A program made the position numbers and the translations under genes. The notes beneath the pieces were generated by a model. It did not search any database and was not told the origin of the DNA. It worked only from the letters and a program-made list of their open reading frames with translations. This document shows, piece by piece, positions 43,144-56,628 of a stretch of DNA of 64,000 nucleotides; within the stretch, counting starts at the first letter, position 1; the number at the start of each line of letters is the position of its first letter. Source of the DNA: Falsarthrobacter nasiphocae (GTDB lineage: Bacteria > Actinomycetota > Actinomycetes > Actinomycetales > Micrococcaceae); assembly GCF_031456275.1 (NCBI RefSeq), contig NZ_JAVDUI010000001.1, positions 1,818,965-1,882,964 on the forward strand, given 5' to 3'.

Positions 43144-44483
43144 CCCAGCAGACCGCAGACCGGGAGCCGACGACGAGCGCGCCGCAGCAGCTCGACCCCT
43201 CATTCCCGAACGTCTATCGGGAGCTGGAGTGGCGGGGCCTCCTCCAGGTGACAACGGACGCCGAGGCGCTCGAGGCCTTCGTGTCGACGCCGGGCGGCAC
43301 GTTCTACTGCGGGTTCGACCCGACGGCCCCGAGCCTGCACCTGGGCAACCTCGTGCAGATCCTGGTCATGCGCCGCCTCCAGCTCGCGGGGCTCAAGCCA
43401 CTGGCGCTCGTCGGCGGCTCGACGGGCCTCGTCGGCGACCCCCGGCAGACGGCCGAGCGCGTGCTCAACCCGCGCGAGGTCGTCGAGGAGTGGGTGGCCA
43501 AGCTGCAGGGCCAGGTGGAGCGGTACCTGGACTTTGACGGGGCCGCGGGCGCCACTCTCGTCAACAACCTCGACTGGACCGGGCCCATGAGCGCGCTCGA
43601 CTTCCTCCGCGACGTCGGCAAGCACTTCCGCGTGGGCACGATGATCAAGAAGGACATCGTGGCCACTCGCCTCAACTCCGAGGCCGGGATCTCCTACACC
43701 GAGTTCAGCTACCAGGTGCTCCAGGGGATGGACTACCTCGAGCTGTTCCGCCGTCACGACTGCCGGCTGCAGAGCGGCGGCTCGGACCAGTGGGGCAATC
43801 TCACGTCCGGGACCGAGCTCATCCGCAAGGTCGAGGGCGAGTCAGTCCACGCGCTTGGAACCCCGCTCATCACGAACTCGGACGGCACCAAGTTCGGCAA
43901 GAGCGAGGGCAACGCCATCTGGCTCGACCCCGAGATGTGCTCTCCGTACCGGATGTACCAGTTCTGGCTGAACACCACGGATGCCGACGTCGTTGACCGA
44001 CTCAAGGTGTTCACGTTCCTCTCGAGGGAGCAGATTGAGGAGTATGCGGAGGCTGTGGCGGAGCGTCCGTTCAAGCGCGAGGCCCAGAAGCGGCTGGCGT
44101 TCGAGGTCACGGCGCTCGTTCACGGGGAGGAGGCCGCCCACCAGGTGATCGCCGCGGCTGCCGCGCTGTTCGGGGGAGGGGACCTGAGCTCCCTGGACCC
44201 CGCCATCCTCGGTGGTGCCCTGGCGGAACTCCCCTCCGCCGAGGTCGGGGTGGCAGACACCGTGCTTGACGCGGTCATCGCAGCGGGGTTCGCTGAGTCC
44301 AAGACGGCAGCGCGGCGATTCATGGGTGAGGGCGCGGTGAGCGTCAACAATGAGCGCGTCTCTGACGAGACGACAGTGCTCAGCGAGGTGGAGCCGCTGG
44401 CTCTGGCAACGGGGGAGCGCGTGTACCTCGTGTCGCGGGGCAAGAAGAACAAGGCTCGCGTCCTCGTCACGGACGCTGAGTAG
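43140..44483 (+). CDS. tyrS: Tyrosyl-tRNA synthetase
   Basis: This class Ic synthetase charges tRNA-Tyr. The 447-residue protein has the HIGH-like SLHLGNLVQ, the tyrosine site (QVLQGMDYLELF, GGSDQWGN), the KMSKS variant KFGKSEGNAIWL and a C-terminal S4 RNA-binding domain (ESKTAARRFMGEGAVSVNNERV). An N-terminal Gln/Thr-rich tail of about 20 residues precedes the core. ATG 43140 overlaps the helD stop by ATGA, so the two are translationally coupled. A strong terminator follows. Confidence 0.98.
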   Translation: MTQQTADREPTTSAPQQLDPSFPNVYRELEWRGLLQVTTDAEALEAFVSTPGGTFYCGFDPTAPSLHLGNLVQILVMRRLQLAGLKPLALVGGSTGLVGDPRQTAERVLNPREVVEEWVAKLQGQVERYLDFDGAAGATLVNNLDWTGPMSALDFLRDVGKHFRVGTMIKKDIVATRLNSEAGISYTEFSYQVLQGMDYLELFRRHDCRLQSGGSDQWGNLTSGTELIRKVEGESVHALGTPLITNSDGTKFGKSEGNAIWLDPEMCSPYRMYQFWLNTTDADVVDRLKVFTFLSREQIEEYAEAVAERPFKREAQKRLAFEVTALVHGEEAAHQVIAAAAALFGGGDLSSLDPAILGGALAELPSAEVGVADTVLDAVIAAGFAESKTAARRFMGEGAVSVNNERVSDETTVLSEVEPLALATGERVYLVSRGKKNKARVLVTDAE

Positions 44484-44515
44484 CACCAGGCAAGCGCCGC
44501 GGGAGCGGGCTCAGG

Positions 44516-44550
44516 GGAGCGGGGGTCGGCCAGTGGGCCGGCCCCCGCTC
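44516..44550 (+). terminator. Hairpin terminator after tyrS
   Basis: A 15-bp stem with one wobble pair (GAGCGGGGGTCGGCC with GGCCGGCCCCCGCTC) surrounds a 3-base loop. It separates tyrS from the rRNA promoters. Confidence 0.75.
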
Positions 44551-44592
44551 GCGTTAGGTGTCGCACGTCACGCCGTTCGGAGCCCGTTCGAG

Positions 44593-44621
44593 TTGTGTTC
44601 TCGGCGGGGCCCGTGTAGAGT
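44593..44621 (+). promoter_or_regulatory. rrn promoter P1
   Basis: TTGTGT (44593-44598) and TAGAGT (44616-44621) are separated by 17 bases. Confidence 0.65.
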
Positions 44622-44689
44622 TTTATCTCGCGCCGGGTTACGGAAAGCAGCGCAAGGGATGAACGGTTCGGGAACGAACGGATCAGGAC

Positions 44690-44718
44690 TTGCGAAGAGC
44701 TGGAAGACCTGGTAAGCT
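44690..44718 (+). promoter_or_regulatory. rrn promoter P2
   Basis: TTGCGA (44690-44695) and TAAGCT (44713-44718) are separated by 17 bases, 97 bases after P1. Tandem promoters are usual for rRNA operons. Confidence 0.65.
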
Positions 44719-44800
44719 TGAAAAGTTGCTTCGGAGCGAGCGGCCAACGATGAGGAGCCTGAGGGTTTCGGGTTGGTTGTGGTGCCGGACTAGTGATTGT

Positions 44801-44820
44801 TGTTTGAGAACTCAATAGTG
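44801..44820 (+). promoter_or_regulatory. rrn leader motif (antitermination/processing), copy 1
   Basis: TGTTTGAGAACTCAATAGTG is a conserved actinobacterial rrn leader block. A near copy lies at 46894-46914 just before the 23S gene. The A+T-rich leader from here to the 16S start (44821-45002) contains no gene that I can support. Confidence 0.6.
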
Positions 44821-45002
44821 TGCCAAGTTTGTTGAGACCGAATTATTTACATTTGGTTGTAGACAATAGTTGTCTGGCTGGTCCGCACCCCGTGGGCTGG
44901 TCAGTGACAAAAGTTTTATAGCCATGGTGAAAACCAATTTTGATTGGCATCAGTGCTGTGACCGTTTTCCCGGTCTGGTTGCTGGTGTTCTTTCGTATGT
45001 TT

Positions 45003-50145
<5,143 letters not shown>

Positions 50146-50349
50146 ACCCCCCACACCGTTTGTGTGTGGGTGTTGATTGTGCACGTCGCAATGACTGTTG
50201 TGTTCGCGTCCCTATGCGGTTCTTGATCAAGAACCCCACCACCCCCCCTTTGTGGTCTGTCTTTTGTGGATTGGCTGTGGGTTGTGGTAGGATATGTTTT
50301 GATCATAGGTTTCCCAGCCCGCCATGTGTGTGTGGGTGTTGGGTATAGT

Positions 50350-50468
50350 GTTACGGCTGTCATAGCGTGGGGGAAACGCCCGGTCCCATCCCGAACCCGG
50401 AAGCTAAGGCCCACAGCGCCCATGGTACTGCACTCGTGAGGGTGTGGGAGAGTAGGTCGCAGCCGGAC
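50350..50468 (+). rRNA. 5S ribosomal RNA
   Basis: About 119 bases beginning GTTACGGCTGTCATAGC and ending GTCGCAGCCGGAC. The terminal GTTACGGCTG/CAGCCGGAC pair closes helix I, and the loop CCATCCCGAACCCGGAAG is the 5S signature. It follows the 23S gene by about 200 bases that show no gene. Confidence 0.95.
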
Positions 50469-50478
50469 AATTTTTCCT

Positions 50479-50529
50479 GAGAGGGAAGAAAAAGAACATA
50501 CACTGTTCTTTTTCTTCCCTCTCTTTTTT
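50479..50529 (+). terminator. Strong intrinsic terminator of rrn operon
   Basis: A perfect 20-bp stem (50479-50498 with 50504-50523) with a 5-base loop is followed by TTTTTT. This is the most canonical Rho-independent terminator in the window. Confidence 0.97.
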
Positions 50530-50665
50530 ATGCCCAGAATCTGCACCCCGGGCCGCCCGCATTCGCCCTGCCCGCGCCTGTCACCGTTGCCGAACCCGGT
50601 CAACGTAACGGGCGCGGGCGCACCGCTGGGCCCCAAGAGGGGCCTCGCTCGTGCCTCGTCGTTTC

Positions 50666-51307
50666 TCAGTCCTCTTCCGGGAGAAGCACTTGGTCCACGG
50701 CGTGCATGAAATGCTGGACGACGTCGATATCAGGCGTGTACGCACGCTGAAGCTGTAGCCCGTACCAGGTCGCCATGAGGTTGGCAGCAGTGGCCGGGAT
50801 GTCAACGTACGGACGCAGCCGCCCGGCTTGACGCTCCCGTTCGAGGGCGCGCTCCAGCACGTTTCGACTGACATTGAAGCGTTCCTTGAAGTGTGGATGC
50901 GCTGGGTGCTGAGGATGGATGGCTTCGGAGGCCAGGATGCAATACAGGGTGCGCAGCTCCGGAGTGGACTCGTAAGACTCACAGACCGGCTTGATGGCTT
51001 CCCGCATGGGCGGGGCATGTTGCCCAAGGAGAACGCTTTCGGCCTTTGAGGTGCGGTCGTTCTTCAGCTCAAGGACGCTCTCCAACAGATGCTTCTTCGA
51101 GGGGAAGTGGTGCAGCAATGTGGCAGGCGAGATCTTCGCTGCCGCGGCGATCGCCTGGACCGACCCGCCATGGAATCCGTGCACGGAGAAGACACGCATG
51201 GCAGCCTGCGCTATGGCAGCGCGGCGGCGTCCGCTCTTCTTGTAGGGGCCGCGGCGCGTGGGCCCGGTTGAGTGTTCGTCGTTCTGAGGCCTTGTTCGTT
51301 CTTGCAC
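50666..51307 (-). CDS. TetR/AcrR family transcriptional regulator
   Basis: A 213-residue regulator. A basic N-terminus (RRGPYKKSGRRR) leads to a TetR helix-turn-helix (AAMRVFSVHGFHGGSVQAIAAAAKISPATLLHHFPSKKHLL, residues ~33-75). The C-terminal ligand domain has WYGLQLQRAYTPDIDV, a pattern seen in TetR_C family regulators of sugar or drug genes. GTG 51307 is seven bases after TAGGCT, so it appears leaderless. The target is unknown. The divergent side is empty, and the gene may act elsewhere. Base composition is slightly less G+C rich than its neighbours. Confidence 0.9.
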   Translation of the reverse strand: MQERTRPQNDEHSTGPTRRGPYKKSGRRRAAIAQAAMRVFSVHGFHGGSVQAIAAAAKISPATLLHHFPSKKHLLESVLELKNDRTSKAESVLLGQHAPPMREAIKPVCESYESTPELRTLYCILASEAIHPQHPAHPHFKERFNVSRNVLERALERERQAGRLRPYVDIPATAANLMATWYGLQLQRAYTPDIDVVQHFMHAVDQVLLPEED

Positions 51308-51464
51308 GCATTCAAGCCTATTGATCGGGCGAGGCCGTTGCCTGGACGTTCGTCATGAGTCTGCCCACATTGGAGGTTTTGGTCCGCGCGGCGTTCGTGC
51401 TTGCATGTCCAGACCGCGTTGACAGTGCTTGGCTGAAGCGCCACCTAGAGCGCCGTTCGGTCTC
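51308..51464. other. Intergenic gap with TetR promoter
   Basis: It holds the minus-strand -10 TAGGCT (51315-51320) of the TetR gene, seven bases from its GTG. Otherwise I see no gene or terminator in these 157 bases. Confidence 0.45.
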
Positions 51465-52421
51465 CTACACGGTGCTGAATTGGTGAATGGTCTCGTCGCG
51501 GTTGAGGACCTCACTGTAGAAGCCATGGTCGCCGTGCTCCCACGCCCACTCAAGGCTACGGAAATACTGTGCGAGCAGGTACAGCTGGCACGAGGCCCGC
51601 TCGTGCTCATCCCACGCAGCAAGGTCGGTGGGGACGCCGAGTCCGTTCATGAATGCCTCCCTGCACGGTCCTGGGGCACCCCACGCGAAGTCGAGTTCCG
51701 TGTATCGGGGCCTTATCCCTGCGCGGCCAAAGTCGATGAGCCGGAATCCCTGGGGTGTCATCATCCAGTTGCGCGGCGAGTTGTCCGCGTGGGTCGGGTA
51801 GAGAGGGAGTTCGCGAGGTATCGCGGTCCGGAGGAATGCGCGGGCTGTCTCGGCCACGGCCATGACGCGTGAACGCAAGTTGGGGTCCGTCGGCAGCCAT
51901 TCCGCCCCCTTCTCAGCTGCGTCGACCCGGTTTGGCAGGAGCGAGAGATTCCCGCCGTCGAATGAGCTTGTGACGCGTCGAGCTTCGCCATGGAAGCGCC
52001 GCGTCGTTTCACCAGCGGCCTGCCACACCTCGGGGTTTTCGACCTGCGCGGAGCCCAAGACGAGATCTCCGTCAAGGAACGAGATGGCGAGAATCCCGAG
52101 CCGAGGTTCCGCCGCAATCAGCTGCGGGGCGAGGTCATTGTGTTGAGGCATCCACTGGGTATAGGCGCGGATCTCACGAAGATTGTGCGGATTGGGTTCG
52201 GGGTCCAATGCGCGCTGCTCGCCTTCGGCGTCCGGCCGCACCCACTTCTTCCCGGATTTCACGACGACGGGGCCGCGGGTCGTGTCGATTTTCGTCACCT
52301 GAATTCCCTGGATGCCCCAGGACAGATCTGCCTCGACGGAGAAGGATCCGAAGACGTCCTTGAGCCAGGCCATTTCGGCCCGGTCCCAGATGTCGGTGGG
52401 GGAGGGCAGGGGTGGATTCAT
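51465..52421 (-). CDS. Aminoglycoside phosphotransferase-like kinase
   Basis: A 318-residue protein of the APH/choline kinase fold. The C-terminal half has the catalytic loop THADNSPRNWMM (H-x-D-x-x-x-x-N) and the metal site LIDFGRAG. The N-terminal lobe has GPVVVKSGKKW with the ATP lysine. Such proteins phosphorylate antibiotics, sugars or metabolites, so resistance should not be assumed. TAGAAT on the minus strand (52428-52433) lies six bases before ATG 52421, so it looks leaderless. It is divergent from the RGG-repeat gene. Confidence 0.85.
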   Translation of the reverse strand: MNPPLPSPTDIWDRAEMAWLKDVFGSFSVEADLSWGIQGIQVTKIDTTRGPVVVKSGKKWVRPDAEGEQRALDPEPNPHNLREIRAYTQWMPQHNDLAPQLIAAEPRLGILAISFLDGDLVLGSAQVENPEVWQAAGETTRRFHGEARRVTSSFDGGNLSLLPNRVDAAEKGAEWLPTDPNLRSRVMAVAETARAFLRTAIPRELPLYPTHADNSPRNWMMTPQGFRLIDFGRAGIRPRYTELDFAWGAPGPCREAFMNGLGVPTDLAAWDEHERASCQLYLLAQYFRSLEWAWEHGDHGFYSEVLNRDETIHQFSTV

Positions 52422-52466
52422 GGGGCCATTCTATGGGTCGCCGCTCGGCGGCGCAGTGTGGGGCGA

Positions 52467-52472
52467 TAGACT
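52467..52472 (+). promoter_or_regulatory. Putative -10 of the RGG-repeat operon
   Basis: TAGACT lies 58 bases before the ATG of the repeat gene, facing away from the phosphotransferase gene. Confidence 0.4.
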
Positions 52473-52530
52473 GACAGCTCCGTGCGGGGCACCCGCACAC
52501 ACAGACTTTTCACTACGGAGGACAGCACCC

Positions 52531-54534
52531 ATGGCTGGTTCAGGCGACCGATTCAACGACGCGCGATCGGATCGTGGTGGCTTCAAGGGTCGCGATGACC
52601 GCGGTGGATTCCGTGGGCCGCGTGAGGACCGTGGCGGGTTCCAGGGTCGTGAGGATCGCGGCGGGTTCCGGGGCAACCGGGACGAGCGTCCCCGTGAGGA
52701 TCGCGGTGGATTCCGTGGACCCCGTGAGGATCGTGGCGGGTTCCAGGGTCGTGAGGATCGTGGCGGGTTCCGGGGCAACCGGGACGAGCGTCCCCGTGAG
52801 GATCGCGGTGGATTCCGTGGACCGCGTGAGGATCGTGGCGGGTTCCAGGGTCGCGAAGATCGCGGTGGCTTCCAGAAGCGTGAAGACCGTGGTGGATTCC
52901 GTGGGCCGCGTGAGGATCGTGGTGGGTTCCAGGGTCGGGAAGACCGTGGTGGATTCCGTGGGCCGCGTGAGGATCGTGGTGGGTTCCAGGGTCGGGAAGA
53001 CCGTGGTGGATTCCGTGGGCCGCGTGAGGATCGTGGCGGGTTCCAGGGTCGCGATGACCGTGGCGGGTTCCGTGGCAACCGGGACGAGCGTCCCCGTGAG
53101 GATCGTGGCGGGTTCCAGGGTCGCGATGACCGCGGTGGATTCCGTGGCAACCGGGACGAGCGTCCCCGTGAGGATCGTGGCGGGTTCCAGGGTCGCGAAG
53201 ATCGCGGCGGCTTCCAGAAGCGTGAGGACCGTGGTGGATTCCGTGGACCCCGTGAGGACCGTGGTGGTTTCCGGGGCAACCGGGATGAGCGTCCCCGTGA
53301 GGATCGCGGTGGTTTCCAGAAGCGTGAGGAGCGCGGCGGTTTTGAGCGTCGCGAGGATCGCGGTGGCTTCCAGAAGCGTGAAGACCGCGGTGGCTTCCGT
53401 GGCAGCCGGGATGAGCGTCCCCGCGAGGACCGCGGTGGGTTCCGAGGCCCCCGTGAGGACCGCGGCGGCCGCCCGGCCGGGCGCGGTCCGGCCTCTCGCG
53501 ACGGTGATGCACACGCCATGGGGGACCGTCGTCGCCCGGCAGGCCCCAAGGCGCCGCCCATCGACAAGGATGTGACGGGCAAGGAGCTCGACAAGGGCAC
53601 CCTCGCTGAGCTCCGCACCCTCGAGGCGAAGAACGCAGAGCGTGTGGCCCAGCACCTCGTCATGGCGGGGCGCTACCTGGATGAGGACCCGCGCCGCGCG
53701 TTTGAGCACGCCTCTGCGGCTGCCCAGTCCGGCGGGCGGGTCTCCCTGGTCCGGGAGGCCGTGGGCGTGGCCGCCTACGCCGCCGGCGAGTACGCGGCGG
53801 CTCTGCGCGAGCTGCGGACGTTCCGCCGCATCAGCGGCTCCAACATTCACCTGCCGCTCATGGCCGATTCTGAGCGGGGCCTCGGCCGCCCCGAGAAGGC
53901 CCTGGAGCTGGCGCGCAGCGAGGAGGCGTCCTCGCTGGACACCTCCGGCAAGGTCGAGATGGCGATTGTCGCCGCCGGCGCCCTCGGGGACCTCGAGCGA
54001 TTCGATGAGGCCCTGGCCGCCCTCGAGGTGCCGCAGCTGGACCTGACCAAGGGCTTCAGCTTCTCGCCGCGCCTGTTCCGCGCATACGGCGAGGCGCTGA
54101 CGAACGTTGGGCGTGAGGGCGAGGCGGACACCTGGTTCGCGCAGGCGGTTGTCGCTGAGCGCGCGCTGGGGATCGCCGATGACGAGGACGACGTCGAGTT
54201 CTATGACGTGGAGGAGGACCTCGAGGACGAGGAGACCTCGCTGGACGGCGGCTACGCGGACGACGACGTTGACCGCGGGGCGCGGACGGACGCGGACGAC
54301 GACGAGGCCAGCCGCGCGGGCACCGAGTCCGACGACGAGACGCCCAGCAGCGCCGATGACGCCGAGACCGGATCCACCGCCGTCGACCCGAGCGCGCCGG
54401 AGGCTGAGGCACCCGTCGTGTCCGAGGCGCGCGAGGGCGCCGACGACGCTGGCCGCAACGATGCTGACGGCGCCAGCGCAGACCGTGACGACGCCGACCA
54501 GGACCGCGCAGACCGGGAGGACGCGGGACAGTGA
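52531..54534 (+). CDS. RGG-repeat protein with TPR-like domain and acidic tail
   Basis: A 667-residue protein in three parts. Residues ~14-312 are about 28 RGGF repeats in units such as EDRGGFRGPR, EDRGGFQGR and DDRGGFRGNRDERPR, with no hydrophobic core, so likely disordered. Residues ~349-548 are helical repeats (LRTLEAKNAERVAQHLVMAGR, DPRRAFEHASAAAQSGG, EALAALEVPQLDL) resembling tetratricopeptides. Residues ~549-667 are strongly acidic. RGG boxes often bind RNA, so an RNA- or ribosome-related role is inference. ATG 52531 has GGAGGA upstream. It is first of the operon leading to tlyA. Confidence 0.85.
   Translation: MAGSGDRFNDARSDRGGFKGRDDRGGFRGPREDRGGFQGREDRGGFRGNRDERPREDRGGFRGPREDRGGFQGREDRGGFRGNRDERPREDRGGFRGPREDRGGFQGREDRGGFQKREDRGGFRGPREDRGGFQGREDRGGFRGPREDRGGFQGREDRGGFRGPREDRGGFQGRDDRGGFRGNRDERPREDRGGFQGRDDRGGFRGNRDERPREDRGGFQGREDRGGFQKREDRGGFRGPREDRGGFRGNRDERPREDRGGFQKREERGGFERREDRGGFQKREDRGGFRGSRDERPREDRGGFRGPREDRGGRPAGRGPASRDGDAHAMGDRRRPAGPKAPPIDKDVTGKELDKGTLAELRTLEAKNAERVAQHLVMAGRYLDEDPRRAFEHASAAAQSGGRVSLVREAVGVAAYAAGEYAAALRELRTFRRISGSNIHLPLMADSERGLGRPEKALELARSEEASSLDTSGKVEMAIVAAGALGDLERFDEALAALEVPQLDLTKGFSFSPRLFRAYGEALTNVGREGEADTWFAQAVVAERALGIADDEDDVEFYDVEEDLEDEETSLDGGYADDDVDRGARTDADDDEASRAGTESDDETPSSADDAETGSTAVDPSAPEAEAPVVSEAREGADDAGRNDADGASADRDDADQDRADREDAGQ
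52555..53470 (+). repeat. Internal coding repeats (57-base unit)
   Basis: The RGG region is built of near-identical DNA repeats. Around 52890-53035, a 57-base unit encoding the 19 residues GGFRGPREDRGGFQGREDR is repeated in tandem with almost no change. Such repeats can gain or lose units by slippage or recombination. Confidence 0.85.
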
Positions 54535-55361
54535 CCTTCATTGAGGAGTTCGACGGTTTCTTGTTCGACCTGGACGGCGTCGTGTACGCCGGCCAGGGGG
54601 CCATTGACGGCGCCCCGGAGTCCATCACGGCGCTCCGGGACGCGGGGCGGCCCGTGGGCTTCGTGACGAACAACGCCTCCCGCTCGGAAGCGGACGTCGC
54701 GGCACACCTGCGCGAGCTCGGCGTGCCCGCGGAGGAGAGCACCGTCTTCGGGTCCGCCCGGACAGCCATGTCACTCCTCGATGACCGCGCTGAGAAGGGC
54801 GCACGTGTCTTCGTCGTGGGGAGCCCGTCCCTGGCGGACCTCGTGACGGACGCTGGTTTCACGGTCGTGGGCCTTGACGCCATGGAGGCGGGGGAGGGCT
54901 GCGACGTCGTCGTCCAGGGCTTCAGCCCCGAGACGGGGTGGCGCCACCTGGCCGCGGCGAGCTACGCGATCGAGGCGGGGGCGGACTGGATCGCCACGAA
55001 CATGGACGCGACGATCCCGCGGGCAGAGGGCATCGCCCCCGGCAACGGCTCCCTCGTCGAGGGCGTCCGGCGCGCAACCGGCCGGGACCCAGTCGTGGCG
55101 GGCAAGCCGGAGCCTGCAATTTTCCACCGGGCAGCCAAGGCACTGGGGTGCAGCCGGCCGCTCGTGGTGGGGGACCGTCTCGACACGGACATCGCGGGGG
55201 GCAGGGCGTCTGGCTTCGCCTCGGCCCTCGTGCTCACGGGCATCGACTCCCGCGAGTCGGCGGAGGCCGCCAGCGCGGACCAGCGCCCGGACTTCGTCAT
55301 CGGGTCGCTCCGGGACTTGGTGAACGGGGAGGCGTCGTCGTTCTCTCTGGACGCACGGTGA
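54531..55361 (+). CDS. HAD-IIA family phosphatase
   Basis: A 276-residue haloacid dehalogenase-like hydrolase of the NagD/p-nitrophenylphosphatase group. Motif I is FDLDGVVYAG, motif II VTNNAS, motif III KPEPAIFHRA and motif IV VGDRLDTDI, with a C2-type cap between motifs II and III. Substrates vary in the family (nucleotides, sugar phosphates), and none is indicated here. GTG 54531 overlaps the RGG-repeat gene stop by GTGA. Confidence 0.93.
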   Translation: MTFIEEFDGFLFDLDGVVYAGQGAIDGAPESITALRDAGRPVGFVTNNASRSEADVAAHLRELGVPAEESTVFGSARTAMSLLDDRAEKGARVFVVGSPSLADLVTDAGFTVVGLDAMEAGEGCDVVVQGFSPETGWRHLAAASYAIEAGADWIATNMDATIPRAEGIAPGNGSLVEGVRRATGRDPVVAGKPEPAIFHRAAKALGCSRPLVVGDRLDTDIAGGRASGFASALVLTGIDSRESAEAASADQRPDFVIGSLRDLVNGEASSFSLDAR

Positions 55362-55603
55362 CGGGCGCGCAACGCAGCGCAGCCGGCAACCCGGCGGCGG
55401 AGGATGCCGCCTGGCAGGCGAGGGCCGCGCGACTTGAGGAGCGCATGCTCGCAGGCGAGGTGAGCGTGCAGGACATGGAGCCCGAGCTCCGCCGCCTCCT
55501 CGAGGACGAGCGCATTCCTGACGCCCCCGCGGCGGGCCAGGCCGCCCCGCAACCCGATGACGCCGCGGGCCACGCGCCGCGCACCCCCGAGGGACGGGTA
55601 TGA
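55358..55603 (+). CDS. Conserved-context hypothetical protein (81 aa)
   Basis: A small Ala/Glu-rich protein with a central helical stretch (WQARAARLEERMLAGEVSVQDMEPELRRLLED) and a disordered Pro/Ala tail. It overlaps the HAD stop and the tlyA start, both by four bases, and this tight packing is the main support for it being a real gene. No function is recognised. Confidence 0.7.
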   Translation: MTGAQRSAAGNPAAEDAAWQARAARLEERMLAGEVSVQDMEPELRRLLEDERIPDAPAAGQAAPQPDDAAGHAPRTPEGRV

Positions 55604-56502
55604 GCGGCACCCGCCTGGACGTCGCCCTCGCGGAGCGGGGCCTCGCCTCCTCTCGCACGCACGCTGCGGCCCTCGTCGCGGAGGGGCGGGTGCGGGTCAA
55701 CGGCCGTGCCGCCGCCAAACCGGGGGCCAGGGTCTCGCCGGAGGACGTTGTGGAGGTCGTGGAGGGCGCCACGCCGGACTTCGTCTCGAGGGCGGGCCAG
55801 AAGCTCTACGGGGCGCTGGGAGCGCTTCCGGGTGTCTCGGTGGCTGGGCGGCGCTGTCTCGACGCGGGCGCGTCGACAGGCGGCTTCACGGATGTCCTGC
55901 TGCGCGCGGGCGCGGGTCGCGTGGTAGCCGTCGATGTGGGGCACGGGCAGCTCGTGGACTCTCTGCGGGCGGACTCGCGCGTGGACGTGCACGAGGGCCT
56001 CAACGTGCGGGCCCTGACACCGGAGATGATCGGCGGCCCAGTGGACGTCACGGTGGGGGATCTCTCCTTCATCTCGTTGACGCTCGTGCTGGGTCCTCTC
56101 GCCGGGGCCACCGTGCCGGGCGGGGACCTGGTTCTCATGATCAAGCCGCAGTTCGAGGCGGGGCGAGAGCGGGTCCGTGGCGGCGTGGTCCGCGATCCGC
56201 TGGCCCGCGAGGCCGCGGTGCGCCGGGTCCTTGAGGCTGGGGAGCGGCATGGGCTGGCGCTGAGCGCGGTGGCCCCCTCGCCCCTGCCGGGGCAGGACGG
56301 CAACCGTGAGTACTTCGCGCACTGGGTGCGCGGGACCGCAGGGGTGGACGACGACGCCCCGGCCGCCGCCGACACGCGCCCCGCGGCGGAGGCAGGGCCC
56401 CGCACCCCTGGGAACGCTCAGGGGGCGGGCCGTATGATCGACGTGACCGAGGCGCTCGCTCAGCTTCGCTCGGCGGGGGCCTTCGACGCGCCGCCGGGGT
56501 GA
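55600..56502 (+). CDS. tlyA: TlyA family 16S/23S rRNA 2'-O-methyltransferase
   Basis: TlyA methylates ribose in 16S and 23S rRNA of mycobacteria, and this modification gives capreomycin sensitivity. The 300-residue protein has an N-terminal S4 domain (TRLDVALAERGLASSRTHAAALVAEGRVRVNG) and a FtsJ-like methyltransferase domain (DAGASTGGFTDVLL, VAVDVGHGQL, VTVGDLSFISL, LIKPQFEAGRERV). The catalytic K-D-K-E set of the FtsJ fold is consistent with these. ATG 55600 overlaps the upstream stop. The C-terminal ~40 residues are low complexity. Confidence 0.94.
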   Translation: MSGTRLDVALAERGLASSRTHAAALVAEGRVRVNGRAAAKPGARVSPEDVVEVVEGATPDFVSRAGQKLYGALGALPGVSVAGRRCLDAGASTGGFTDVLLRAGAGRVVAVDVGHGQLVDSLRADSRVDVHEGLNVRALTPEMIGGPVDVTVGDLSFISLTLVLGPLAGATVPGGDLVLMIKPQFEAGRERVRGGVVRDPLAREAAVRRVLEAGERHGLALSAVAPSPLPGQDGNREYFAHWVRGTAGVDDDAPAAADTRPAAEAGPRTPGNAQGAGRMIDVTEALAQLRSAGAFDAPPG

Positions 56503-56628
56503 CGCCGGCCCAGGAGCCGTGTCTCATCGGGATGACCAGGCGGCCCGTGTCGGGTGACGCTGCCACATCGGGATGCCGGACAGTGGGCGAGCCGAGGAAC
56601 GCCGTGAGGAACGAGGAGGGGACCGACC

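Noticed and set aside
51465-52421. Calling this a true antibiotic-resistance gene
   Set aside because: The kinase motifs are present, but the family has many housekeeping members and nothing here indicates a drug substrate.
52555-53470. CRISPR-like array
   Set aside because: The regular repeats are in-frame codons of the RGG-repeat protein and have no unique spacers.
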